Assembly (NCBI GenBank): GCA_002077045.2
Contig: KZ111169.1
Coordinates: 201,226-265,225 of the forward strand
DNA: 64,000 nt
Origin: Rachicladosporium sp. CCFEE 5018
Taxonomy: Eukaryota > Ascomycota > Dothideomycetes > Cladosporiales > Cladosporiaceae
Reading direction: 5' to 3'
Shown here: one piece after another, positions 31,305 to 40,242 of the stretch
How the letters are laid out: each line of letters starts with the position of its first letter
Numbering within the stretch: position 1 is the first letter of the stretch
The notes under the pieces: model-generated
The model's database searches: none
The model's input: the letters and a program-made list of their open reading frames with translations, nothing else
What the model was told of the DNA's origin: nothing
Translations under genes and position numbers: made by a program

Positions 31305-34300
31305 ATGCCGCCATATCAAGGCTACCAGATTCCCAATCCTATGTCCCACCAGGACTATGGAGCACCGTCGAGATCGCAAACGCAGATGCCGCATCGCCAA
31401 ACGTTCTCGTCAATCCCAGCGGGGCACCCCGTCGCTCCTGCCTCTCACCAGCGGAGTGCAGCCCCACAGCGGAAGGAAGCTTGGCAGCAACCTCACGTGA
31501 ACTGCCAACACATGCATCAACCACCATATGTACCACAGTACTCCACGCCACCTGTGCAGCAGTACCAATCATCGACACCGTTGCAGCAGTTCGCAGCTGG
31601 CCAACTCCGTGGTAACGATATACGGCAACGCCAGCCATCTGGAACATATCATCCATCTGGCCCGTCTCATCAAGCGCCTCGAGTGGCGACTCATCAGCAA
31701 GCCCGTCAACCTCAGGCACCAAGACTGGAAGCCCGGCCTGCTCCGCCACAGGTCTATACGCAGCACCCTCCAGCTGTACATCCCGGACTAGCCCCTAAAA
31801 GAGCAGATCCGTCTCGGACCCAAGCTGTCAAACAGCCTCCACCGTTCGTGCCAAGTCCTTCGCAAGCACCCAGATCCGTGGCTCAGCCACTGTCGATGTC
31901 GCAATCGCAAGGACTTCCCGCGACTCAGCAACAGCTTGGAAGTAAGCCACTTGCGAGCCAGGGTGTTGCAGCTTACGACTTCTCTCAACGCCATACCCAG
32001 ACTATGTCCGATGCAAAGCCGACACCGCCTGCACCTGGCAAGACCGCATACGTGCAGATCCCGACACATCATGTCGTCGACAAAGTGCAGAAGACTTCGA
32101 AGCCGCAGTCACGTGCGCCTAAACGACGCAAGTCCAATGAAGGCGTAGCAGTGCATGTCACGCCCATCCCAGCACCCGTACCTCTGCCGTCCAAGCCTGC
32201 GCATCAACCTACAAAGCTGCCACTGTCAGCTCCTGCTCCGTCCGTCCAACCCGCTGAGCAAGTGCCACCCAGCATACATGATCTTACGGTCCTGCTTGCT
32301 CTTGCTGATGANNNNNNNNNNNNNNNNNNNNNNNNNNNNNNNNNNNNNNNNNNNNNNNNNNNNNNNNNNNNNNNNNNNNNNNNNNNNNNNNNNNNNNNNN
32401 NNNNNNNNNNNGCGAGCCAGGGTGTTGCAGCTTACGACTTCTCTCAACGCCATACCCAGACTATGTCCGATGCAAAGCCGACACCGCCTGCACCTGGCAA
32501 GACCGCATACGTGCAGATCCCGACACATCATGTCGTCGACAAAGTGCAGAAGACTTCGAAGCCGCAGTCACGTGCGCCTAAACGACGCAAGTCCAATGAA
32601 GGCGTAGCAGTGCATGTCACGCCCATCCCAGCACCCGTACCTCTGCCGTCCAAGCCTGCGCATCAACCTACAAAGCTGCCACTGTCAGCTCCTGCTCCGT
32701 CCGTCCAACCCGCTGAGCAAGTGCCACCCAGCATACATGATCTTACGGTCCTGCTTGCTCTTGCTGATGAATACCTCACGGCAGCTCACTCGATGAGCGC
32801 ACATCTCTGCTCCGGCGATGCTACGGAGGAGCACTGGGAAATCTATCACGCCATGATCGCAACTGCACTGGGATGCTTGGAATCTGCATCGAAGGATTGG
32901 GGTACCCACGAGCCGCGAAAGCAGGCTCGGATCAGGCTCAAGCTTGCCGAGGTACTGCTGGAGGAGACCACGAACTCGGAGGAGCTAGCGGACCTACTGG
33001 TCAAGGGCAATGATCATTGTGAACGAGAACGACTGACTGACATCAAGTATGCCCTGAAGCATCTGGAGGTACGGGCACAATTCCGCAGCAGTCCCAAATC
33101 AGCATTCAAGCTGGCGGAGACAGCTATCGCAGATGCTCAAGCACAGCGTCTCCAACGATGGGTGTATGCCTTCAGATTCCTTCGCATCTCGCTCAGCATG
33201 CAGCCGGGTGGACCTTCCGAGACTGCGTCGACGCTCAAGCATCTTACTGAGCTTACCGTTGAAGCTGATGCACGACAAGACGTGGCTGTACAGATTGTCG
33301 CAGCTTCGCTCGAGGCAATCATGCATGTCCACTCGAACAGACGGGATGCTCTCGAGTCGGCGCAGCGAGCACTTACTGCTGCTCGTACCCACCAGTTGGC
33401 GCCTGAGATGGAGCAGCTGCCTCAGATGTGTGCTCTCCTTGACTGCGTGGATTTGGCTTGTAGTCTGTCAGATTATCAGAACGAGAAAGCCAAGAACAAG
33501 ACCGATAGACTGCATCACGACCTTGATAAGCGGACGCGGACGAACGCTTGGTCAAAGGACGGCAGCTTCTTGATAACAATTGGTGAAGCAGCGGCTGAAA
33601 CTGTCGAGGCAGATACCGCAGGCATCTTCCGCAGGACTGCCTCGGGCGAGCTTGCCCTGCCATTCCAATGGCTGTCTAGGGGTCAGCTATACATGATTGG
33701 GTACTCGCTCACAGGCTCCGGCTTACTGTGGAGAAACAGCGAAGACAAGAAGGCGGAGACCTTCATTGCGCAAGGGCTGAAGCTGGATCAGCCTCTGCCA
33801 GATGGACTGAATCTGTCTGTACGCGCATACGGGGAGATGCAAGCTGTCCAAAGACGCATGGCATTGGAGGCGAAGCTGGTAATGATCTTCGCGTACTGCA
33901 CGAGAGCGAACTGGGCATCAGCAGCCGAAGCCATTGAGGAGCTTCGGGCGGATACCACATACACAGCCGATCTACAAGATGAGAATACGGCTCCGAAGAT
34001 CCTGTACCTAGCAGGTGTGTGCAAACACGGCCTCGGCGATCTCGAAACCGCGCTCTCGATCTACCAGTCACCTGACCTCACAATCGATCCTCGCAGCAAA
34101 TCACCACCTTACCTGAAAGATCTCCGCATCCTGGCCAGCCTCAATCAGATATCCATCCTACGGTCCCTCAATTCCGCTTCCGCCTACCCTCTGCTCGCCA
34201 CACTTCACTCCCTCTGCCAATCTCACACATGCCCTTCTATCCGCGCAGCTTACCAGATCCTCGCCGCCTCCTCCTCGCCCTCATCCCTGCCGATCATCAA

Positions 34301-34655
34301 ACAAAAGCAGTACCTGCAAGCCGCTCTCACGCCTGCTCAGGCCGCTAAGAACTCCCAGATGCTAAGCATCATCATGAACACCATGACGGAGATGTTTTTT
34401 ACTGGCATTGTGGGTAAGCAGGCTTTGCAGAGCGCTGATGCGGGAACTCAGCTAGCGACTAAGAGTGCGGATCCTCTTTGGGGTGTTGTCGCGCAGGGCA
34501 TGTATCGGAGTTTGCTAGAGAGGAGTGGTGAGGTGGGTAAGGTTGATGTCGTGGAGAAACGAGTTAGGCAGGGATGGGAGAAGGTGCCGGACGGCGTGAG
34601 GGAGATACTGGAGGGTCAGTGGGAGAAGGAGAGGGAGGTCAAGAATGGTGCTTGA
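31305..34655 (+). CDS. SCC4: Cohesin loading factor Scc4/Mau2, copy A (contains assembly gap)
   Basis: The start is the ATG at 31305 (MPPYQGYQIPNPMSHQ); the frame upstream has no earlier ATG. The first about 200 residues are a Gln/Pro/His-rich disordered extension; then comes the helical TPR-like Scc4 body from IHDLTVLLALADEYL through HWEIYHAMIATALGCLE, RWVYAFRFLRISLSM, WLSRGQLYMIGYSLTG and the C-terminal MTEMFFTGIVGKQALQSA. Scc4 with Scc2 loads cohesin onto chromatin. The 100-N gap at 32312-32411 sits between two identical 359-bp segments; removing the gap plus one segment (459 bp, in frame) gives a continuous protein of about 963 aa. So the nominal length is inflated by an assembly artefact and the gene itself looks intact. 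Confidence 0.9.
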   Translation: MPPYQGYQIPNPMSHQDYGAPSRSQTQMPHRQTFSSIPAGHPVAPASHQRSAAPQRKEAWQQPHVNCQHMHQPPYVPQYSTPPVQQYQSSTPLQQFAAGQLRGNDIRQRQPSGTYHPSGPSHQAPRVATHQQARQPQAPRLEARPAPPQVYTQHPPAVHPGLAPKRADPSRTQAVKQPPPFVPSPSQAPRSVAQPLSMSQSQGLPATQQQLGSKPLASQGVAAYDFSQRHTQTMSDAKPTPPAPGKTAYVQIPTHHVVDKVQKTSKPQSRAPKRRKSNEGVAVHVTPIPAPVPLPSKPAHQPTKLPLSAPAPSVQPAEQVPPSIHDLTVLLALADXXXXXXXXXXXXXXXXXXXXXXXXXXXXXXXXXXASQGVAAYDFSQRHTQTMSDAKPTPPAPGKTAYVQIPTHHVVDKVQKTSKPQSRAPKRRKSNEGVAVHVTPIPAPVPLPSKPAHQPTKLPLSAPAPSVQPAEQVPPSIHDLTVLLALADEYLTAAHSMSAHLCSGDATEEHWEIYHAMIATALGCLESASKDWGTHEPRKQARIRLKLAEVLLEETTNSEELADLLVKGNDHCERERLTDIKYALKHLEVRAQFRSSPKSAFKLAETAIADAQAQRLQRWVYAFRFLRISLSMQPGGPSETASTLKHLTELTVEADARQDVAVQIVAASLEAIMHVHSNRRDALESAQRALTAARTHQLAPEMEQLPQMCALLDCVDLACSLSDYQNEKAKNKTDRLHHDLDKRTRTNAWSKDGSFLITIGEAAAETVEADTAGIFRRTASGELALPFQWLSRGQLYMIGYSLTGSGLLWRNSEDKKAETFIAQGLKLDQPLPDGLNLSVRAYGEMQAVQRRMALEAKLVMIFAYCTRANWASAAEAIEELRADTTYTADLQDENTAPKILYLAGVCKHGLGDLETALSIYQSPDLTIDPRSKSPPYLKDLRILASLNQISILRSLNSASAYPLLATLHSLCQSHTCPSIRAAYQILAASSSPSSLPIIKQKQYLQAALTPAQAAKNSQMLSIIMNTMTEMFFTGIVGKQALQSADAGTQLATKSADPLWGVVAQGMYRSLLERSGEVGKVDVVEKRVRQGWEKVPDGVREILEGQWEKEREVKNGA
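31953..32770 (+). repeat. 359-bp direct repeat flanking the first gap (unmerged contig overlap)
   Basis: 31953-32311 and 32412-32770 read the same base for base, separated only by the N run. This is the picture of two contigs whose overlapping ends were not merged. The offset (459) is a multiple of three, which is why the SCC4 frame appears to run through. Confidence 0.9.
32312..32411. other. Assembly gap, 100 N
   Basis: Exactly 100 N, the conventional placeholder for a gap of unknown length. The flanks overlap, so the real gap length is probably negative. Confidence 0.98.
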
Positions 34656-35081
34656 GGCAACTACGACCTCGGGCCAGTATTTTGCTCGAACGAAGTGATG
34701 ATGTGGGAGTGAAGCTTGCTCTAGCTGCACGTGCTGACGACCATCGCTCAGATGAGAGCCCCCCTGCCATCACTTGCTTTGCTGCTCCTCCCAGTGATCT
34801 CAGGCAAGACCCAGCCGGTTTGAGCCTATACCGCCTGAGTGCCTCGGGCATTGGGCGGACTCCTTATGCATATAGCCATAGGTAAGTGAGGCTTTGAACA
34901 TATGTACCCTCTCTCATACTACTCTATTCATCTTACACACGCATCCTCGACATTATTCAGCGCTTGCAACTATCTACCACACTGCTGCTTCTACTCTTTC
35001 CACTCTACAACCTATTCATCGAACCATCCATCTTCCTCCTACCTCCCTACGATCAAAACATCTGATCCTAAGGTCGCCATC
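34656..35081. other. Intergenic SCC4 / 424-aa gene, copy A
   Basis: Nearly identical to 50320-50747 in copy B. A C/T-rich leader (about 34900-35080) precedes the next ATG. Confidence 0.5.
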
Positions 35082-36405
35082 ATGATCACGCTCCCCGAAG
35101 GCACCACCCCACCCCAACTACAGCCCGTCATGGCCGCCAATAACCCATACAAGGAACTCCTCACACAACTCGGTGCCAAGCTCAGCACCCCGGAGGCAGC
35201 GAATCGCACCCATGAACTCCGCATCGCGGAGCAGGAGGCCTTGATCGCCACTGAGAGTCAGACAATTAGCCACTTGCAAGCCGAGATTGCAAAAGGTAAG
35301 CACAACGAACAGGTGTTGACCAAAGAGGTACAGAGTCGTGGCGCGACTTTGGTGGCGTTGAGAGGGCAGGCGGAGGCTGAGATCAGGAGACTGCAAGGTG
35401 TCATTGCGGAGATGGGAATAAGACTCGAGAGCCAGGCTAGCAAAAACGTTAGTCGAGGTAGGCCTAGCAAGTCCGGCATCGCTCCTGCTTTGGGTGCAGT
35501 GCCTACCATTGGGCCAGTGCAGCAGGTACAGACGGCAGCAGCGACAGACCGTACGACGGTGGCGGACTCCGTTATGCGTGACGCGGCTCCGGTACAGACG
35601 CCAGATGCGAAACGGGCAGTACGATCGCCAGCGGAGAAGCCAGCTGCCCCGAGGCGTGACCTGATCGAGATCACCGACGACGACGAGGAGTCGCCGATGT
35701 AAGTCCCTTACCTCGAGGTCAGCTATCACACACTAATAACGGTACAGCAAGTCAGAGAAGCCCGCCCCGCCAGCCAAGCGCAAGAACCCTAGCATCGCAC
35801 CCCGTACACCCCGCCTCTTGAACAAACGCTCCCACCTCGAAGCCGATCTCGCGGACCTCAACCTCTCCACCGACACAAGTCTCCTCAAACTTACCACCTC
35901 CCTCCCCGCCAAACGCCAGCGTAAGTCAAAGCTCAGCAGCCTAAACACCACCGAATCTTTTGACTTCAAACTCGTGCAATCCTACTCCCCCGGCCCCACG
36001 AAAAGCAAACACATCATAGATTACTTCGACTCCTCAACCTACACCTCCACAGACAGCAAAGCGAATCTCTCCGAACTCACTGCCAGTATCGAGCGCCTCA
36101 ACACCGACGTCTGGGAGCGCGGGAACGAGGAGCCGTGGCAATTCGACTTCCAGCAGAAGACAATCAAGAATAGATCGAGGCTTTGCGTCACTGCTGTGCG
36201 GGCTAAGCCGGCGAGGTTGACGAAGTGGCGGGCGGGGGATCATGGAGAGTTTGCTTGTACGCATTGTGCGGGGCATGGGCTGCCTTGCTTTACTTGGGCG
36301 AAGGAGGAGAAGGAGTTTAGGCTGCTGCCGCTGCATGAGGGGGATCGGGCGAAGGGGGTGAAGGAGGGGTTTGAGATTAGGTATTGGGTTAATGAGAGGG
36401 ATTGA
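35082..36405 (+). CDS. Unknown 424-aa coiled-coil / Cys-motif protein, copy A
   Basis: Exon 1 is 35082-35698 (MITLPEGTTPPQLQPVM), the 49-bp phase-2 intron is 35699-35747 (GTAAGT donor, CACTAATAAC branch, ACAG acceptor) and exon 2 is 35748-36405; 1275 nt. Residues 30-120 form a coiled coil (AEQEALIATES, SHLQAEIAKGKH). Residues 120-205 are Ala/Thr/Pro-rich and end in an acidic IEITDDDEE segment that looks like a SUMO-interacting motif. Exon 2 starts Lys/Pro-rich (PPAKRKNPS) and closes with a compact domain containing FACTHCAGHGLPCFTW (C-x2-C-x6-C) and FEIRYWVNERD. The Cys pattern suggests a small metal site. No family recognised. The copy at 50748 is intact too. Confidence 0.75.
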
Positions 36406-36911
36406 GGAGCTGTGGGAACATTGAGGAGATAGAGAGAATGGACGCTATCAACGAGTGAGAAAGGTTTACCAGGAGGGAGCGCTCGAAGGATGCAAACGAC
36501 GAGAGCAGGGCAGCAGATGGGGTAAGAGAGGGCAGTCGCCATATGCGCCACAGTCAGTGGCGTCGTCCAGCGCGATATTCTGGCGATTGGTGCGGTGTCA
36601 TCCGGCGCTATAAGTTTGTTAGTGGAAGGAGAGGAGCGGATCCAATGAGATTGCTCGGTTCGTGGCGACAGAATGGCAGGAGCGAGGTCGACTGCTTAGT
36701 GCGCCTTCCACGCCACAGCACCTCACACAATCCTAAGACCGCTCAATGCCAGCGGTTGTCGACATAGCTGCAAGACCATAAGATTCAAACGAGGGAGAGA
36801 AGATTGACACATATGCAATGGTGCTGTGCCAGCTTTGTACATATACATGCCTCACCCCCGTGCTGTGCCCGTAATGTCCGCTCAAGTCCCAGGTCCAGCT
36901 TCGGAGCGCAC
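36406..36911. other. Intergenic 424-aa gene / VPS55, copy A
   Basis: 506 bp between convergent genes. The first 270 bp are almost identical to copy B; the stretch 36700-36830 is clearly different. No gene seen. Confidence 0.5.
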
Positions 36912-37461
36912 CTAGAATTCCTCCTGCTCCCGGAAGAACAGCGTGAAGCTGATGATCGTGGTGTATATCAGTAGTCCACCCACGATGCTGATAGCCATTG
37001 CCTCGTATCGAATCTGCTCCGTATGCGCCAGCACAACCGGTAATGCTGTCATGTATGTCAGCGCTGATCCACACAACTACCATACCCATTCTTTTTCTCC
37101 ACTCTCCTACACACTCTCCACGCGGGCTGCGGGACAACATACCAACACCCATCACCACCAGAAACCCCGTCAAGAACCTTCCCAACTCGACTATACTGCT
37201 GCTCCCACCATCCATGAAGTCATCATTCGATTGCGCGCGACCGCAAATCCAGTTGGGCACAGGGGCGAGGACGTAGGTGGCTACGACTAGGAGGGGGAGG
37301 AAGTTGTGGAAGAGGGCTGAGGAGAGGATGACGAGGAGGAAGCCAATGGCGAGGATCTGACTGCAATGTCAGTGTCCGAGTTCTAGAATATCAAGACGCT
37401 AGTCTCTGTCAGGTAGTGCACGTACGAAGGACAGAAGAATGATAGTCTTGAGTCCTGCCAT
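36912..37461 (-). CDS. VPS55: Vacuolar protein sorting protein 55, copy A
   Basis: Three exons: 37426-37461 (MAGLKTIILLSF), 37143-37356 and 36912-37045. The introns are 37357-37425 (69 bp, phase 0) and 37046-37142 (97 bp, phase 1); 127 aa. Four membrane helices: ILAIGFLLVILSSALF, LPLLVVATYVLAPVPNWI, VELGRFLTGFLVVMGVALPVVLA and MSIVGGLLIYTTIISFTLFF, with the CGRAQSNDDF and GRFLTGFLVVMG segments typical of the Vps55/endospanin family and a short REQEEF tail. It works with Vps68 at late endosomes. The two copies encode the same protein as far as I can see; the second intron differs in length (97 versus 106 bp). Confidence 0.93.
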
Positions 37462-37828
37462 CGTCGGGGTTGTGGCGCGGGTCCTGGGCGAGGTATGATG
37501 GTCGCGATCAGGTGTCGCTGAAGGACGTGATCAGTCCGATTGGTTTGCTCGAGCTTGATGTAGTAAGTTTATTATATTGCGACAGGTCAATAAAGAGTGA
37601 TGGTTAGAATTGCTCCCAATGATCGCAGCCTTGACGTCGGCGTCTGGTGCTCGCGTGCAGTGTGAGGCTCGGCGGGAGACTCCGAGAGCTCTCAAACGTC
37701 GCGTCAGTTCGCGGCCTGGAAACACTCAGAAGACAATTTGTAGAGCTTCGTTTCCTTGACTAGACACTCCCTACATCGTCTCGCTTGCCACCTCTACCCT
37801 CTCACAGAACCACACAGCCACCGCCGAG
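37462..37828. promoter_or_regulatory. Bidirectional promoter VPS55 / PRE5, copy A
   Basis: 367 bp between divergent starts, with only about four differences from the copy B equivalent (53137-53503). No PACE-type proteasome element (GGTGGCAAA) was seen. Confidence 0.5.
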
Positions 37829-38721
37829 ATGTTCAGAAACAACTATGACAACGATTCGACCACATTGTGAGACTCCCCAAGACTACAAACGCCGCCGTGT
37901 CGGATATATCGATGGAGTGCTGACAAGAAGTAGCTCCCCACAAGGCCGCATATTCCAAGTCGAATACGCGCAAGAAGCAGTAAAGCAGGGCTCAGTAGTC
38001 GTCGGTATAGTCAGCAAAACACACGCTGTCCTCGCAGCAATAAAAGTATCGACTTCCTTCACATCGTTATTCTGTAATTCATACCTGACGATCAACCCAG
38101 CGCAACGCAGAAGAACTCTCCTCCTACCAAAAAAAGATAATCCCCATAGACACCCACTACGGCATCGCCCTCGCCGGCCTCGCCAGCGACGCCCGCGTCC
38201 TCTCAAACTTCATGCGCCAGCAATCCCTCTCCTCGCGCCTGACCTACGACCGCCCAATCCTCCTCTCAGACATCACCGCCCGCATCGCAGACCGCGCGCA
38301 ATCGAACACCCAAGTCGCCGGCAAACGGCCGTACGGTGTTGGCTTGCTGATCGCGGGCGTGGATGCGAAGGGTCCGCATTTGTTCGAGTTTCAGCCGTCA
38401 GGAGTGACGCTTGAGATGGTGGCAACGGGGATTGGGGCGAGGAGTCAGATGGCGAGGACGTATTTGGAGAGGAATTTGGAGGAGTTTGAGGCGAGTTCAC
38501 GGGAGGAACTCATTAAGCATGCGTTGAGGGCGCTCAAGGACAGTCTGAGCCAGGACAAGGAGCTGAATGTAGAGAATACTTGTGTGGGTGTGGCGGGCGT
38601 GGGGGAGGATTTCAAGTTGTATGAGGGGCAGGAGGTTGCGGGGTGGTTGGAAGGGCTGAGTGAGGCGAAGGGAGAGGGCGGGGCGGAGGGAGGGGAGAGC
38701 ATGGAGGTGGATGAGTCGTGA
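37829..38721 (+). CDS. PRE5: 20S proteasome subunit alpha-6 (PSMA1/Pre5), copy A
   Basis: Exons are 37829-37866 (MFRNNYDNDSTT), 37934-38045 and 38101-38721; introns are 37867-37933 (67 bp, phase 2) and 38046-38100 (55 bp, phase 0); 256 aa. The junctions rebuild the proteasome alpha signature FSPQGRIFQVEYAQEAVKQGS and KRNAEELSSYQKKI. ALAGLASDARVLSNFMR and RPYGVGLLIAGVD follow. The C-terminal tail is acidic (GGESMEVDES). Alpha subunits form the outer gate rings of the 20S core. From about 38280 the coding sequence abruptly becomes more different from copy B, almost entirely at silent sites. Confidence 0.95.
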
Positions 38722-39181
38722 GACGTGTAAGCCATCTGGGCGGATGCGGCCTGGGCGAGCAAGACACGGTCATTCGTGGAGACGGACCGTGACAGCAGTT
38801 TCGCGAGAGCTGTCGCTGTACTGTAAGCGTGAACCCTAAGTGAGACAAGGGGCTGATAAATCACAGTGGAGTAGCATGAGCAACGAACAGTGTACCATAC
38901 GCCGCTGACTCTTTGCTTTCCTACTGTCAACGCATGGATTTCGACGTCACGAAGGACTCAGGTCTGTTCGGCTCTCCTGTCGCTCTGGTCGTAGGAATGG
39001 GTCTTTGTGTTTGTGTCTCAGTCTGGTACCGGCTTTTTGCAGACTCCAACTGGAGTCACTCGTAAAGAAAGGGGCGATATGATCTTGAGCCAGTATATCC
39101 GTTTCTTTCTGCTCACTGTTCTCTACTTCCTCTCCACATATTACTCTCAATCCGAGGAAAGTGACCATCATCACCATCACC
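38722..39181. other. Intergenic PRE5 / small unknown gene, copy A
   Basis: 460 bp, moderately diverged from copy B. Ends in a CATCAC repeat just before the next ATG. No other feature. Confidence 0.45.
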
Positions 39182-39806
39182 ATGGACTTTGCTGCAGCCG
39201 GACCCCAAGCTCAACTCGACTACGATGGCCTCACAGAGGCCCTAAATCAAACGCTGCTCCGCTTCCTCGTCTCCTCCAACCTCATCAGCGAACCAAACAT
39301 GACCGATCGCTACTTCGTCCGATGGCATTTGGACCCTCGCAGAGCACGCCTCGAAATTCATCAAGCATGCACAGGAGACTTGCAACGGGACTGAGTGGAT
39401 CGGCAACGACGGTGTCATGTGCTTCGCGATGACGGAGGTGGGCCTCCAAAATACCCTTCGCTACTGGCATGACCTGGACCGGATTCAGGAGGCTCAAGTG
39501 ATTGCCATCTTGCATCGGATGTTGGCGGAGGCGGCTGAGGGAGAGGACAATGAAAAGGCAATGCAGTCCGGTGAGGTAGAGGGGTAGTCTGCCGAGGTGA
39601 CTGAGAAAGCCGCGTAAACGCAGACTGCAACGGCTCGTCCAACTGAACCTCCAGTCATGGCGATTGTCGAAGGCCCGAAGACCAAACCCCCCGCGGTTGA
39701 CATTGGAAAGAAGACTGTGCCAAGGATGCTTGATGAGACCGAGGTGCAGGCTACGAGCAAGCTTACTGAATTCCGGGAGGCGCTGTTGTGTGAGGACCAC
39801 CACTAA
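39182..39806 (+). pseudogene. Small unknown gene, copy A: 2-bp deletion and later stops
   Basis: Starts MDFAAAGPQAQLDYDGLTEAL and matches copy B (54862). At about 39315, after MTDRYF, copy A is two bases shorter than copy B, so the continuing homology (GIWTLAEHASKFIKHAQETC, EWIGNDGVMCFAM, LRYWHDLDRIQEAQVIAILHRMLAEAAE) is in another frame. That frame itself meets TAG at 39585 (after GEVEG) and later stops, before an open end to 39806. The protein is unknown; the core looks helical and soluble. Copy B is broken at a different position, so neither copy encodes the full protein. Confidence 0.6.
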
Positions 39807-40242
39807 CCTGCCATTCGTCAGCCACTAATAGATTCCTAGGTATCACGATGGTCCTCCTGGTGGTTCACCTCTCACGCGCTCTCCTTCACGACTGAAGTCC
39901 TCCATGCTGCTGCGTCAGTCAGAAGATCGAGGAGTGACCAGACGAGGGATTTAGCAATATCAAATGAAGTGCCTGGGTGAACTAGCAGGTTTCAATGCAT
40001 CGCACAATACATATCTAGATGGTGGCAGAAATTCTCTTGATGCTGGGAATGGCCAAACTGCATAACGTCTGGCTCCTTTTACTTGAATGCATCAAATCAT
40101 CCACGGTACGATGATGACCGAAGGTTTCGGAGTTGGCACTGCGTATGCAGGGGAATTTGTAGAACGATCGTTTCATATTGCTTGAGCAAGCAGAGTGACC
40201 TCAGACTTCATGGTCGGCTGTGTTCCCATATTTACAGCTGCA
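39807..40242. other. Intergenic, present only in copy A
   Basis: Part of the roughly 3-kb stretch missing from copy B. No gene seen. Confidence 0.45.

Noticed and set aside
32155..32607. Other open frames crossing the first N gap, on both strands
   Set aside because: They exist only because N codons contain no stops; shadows of SCC4.
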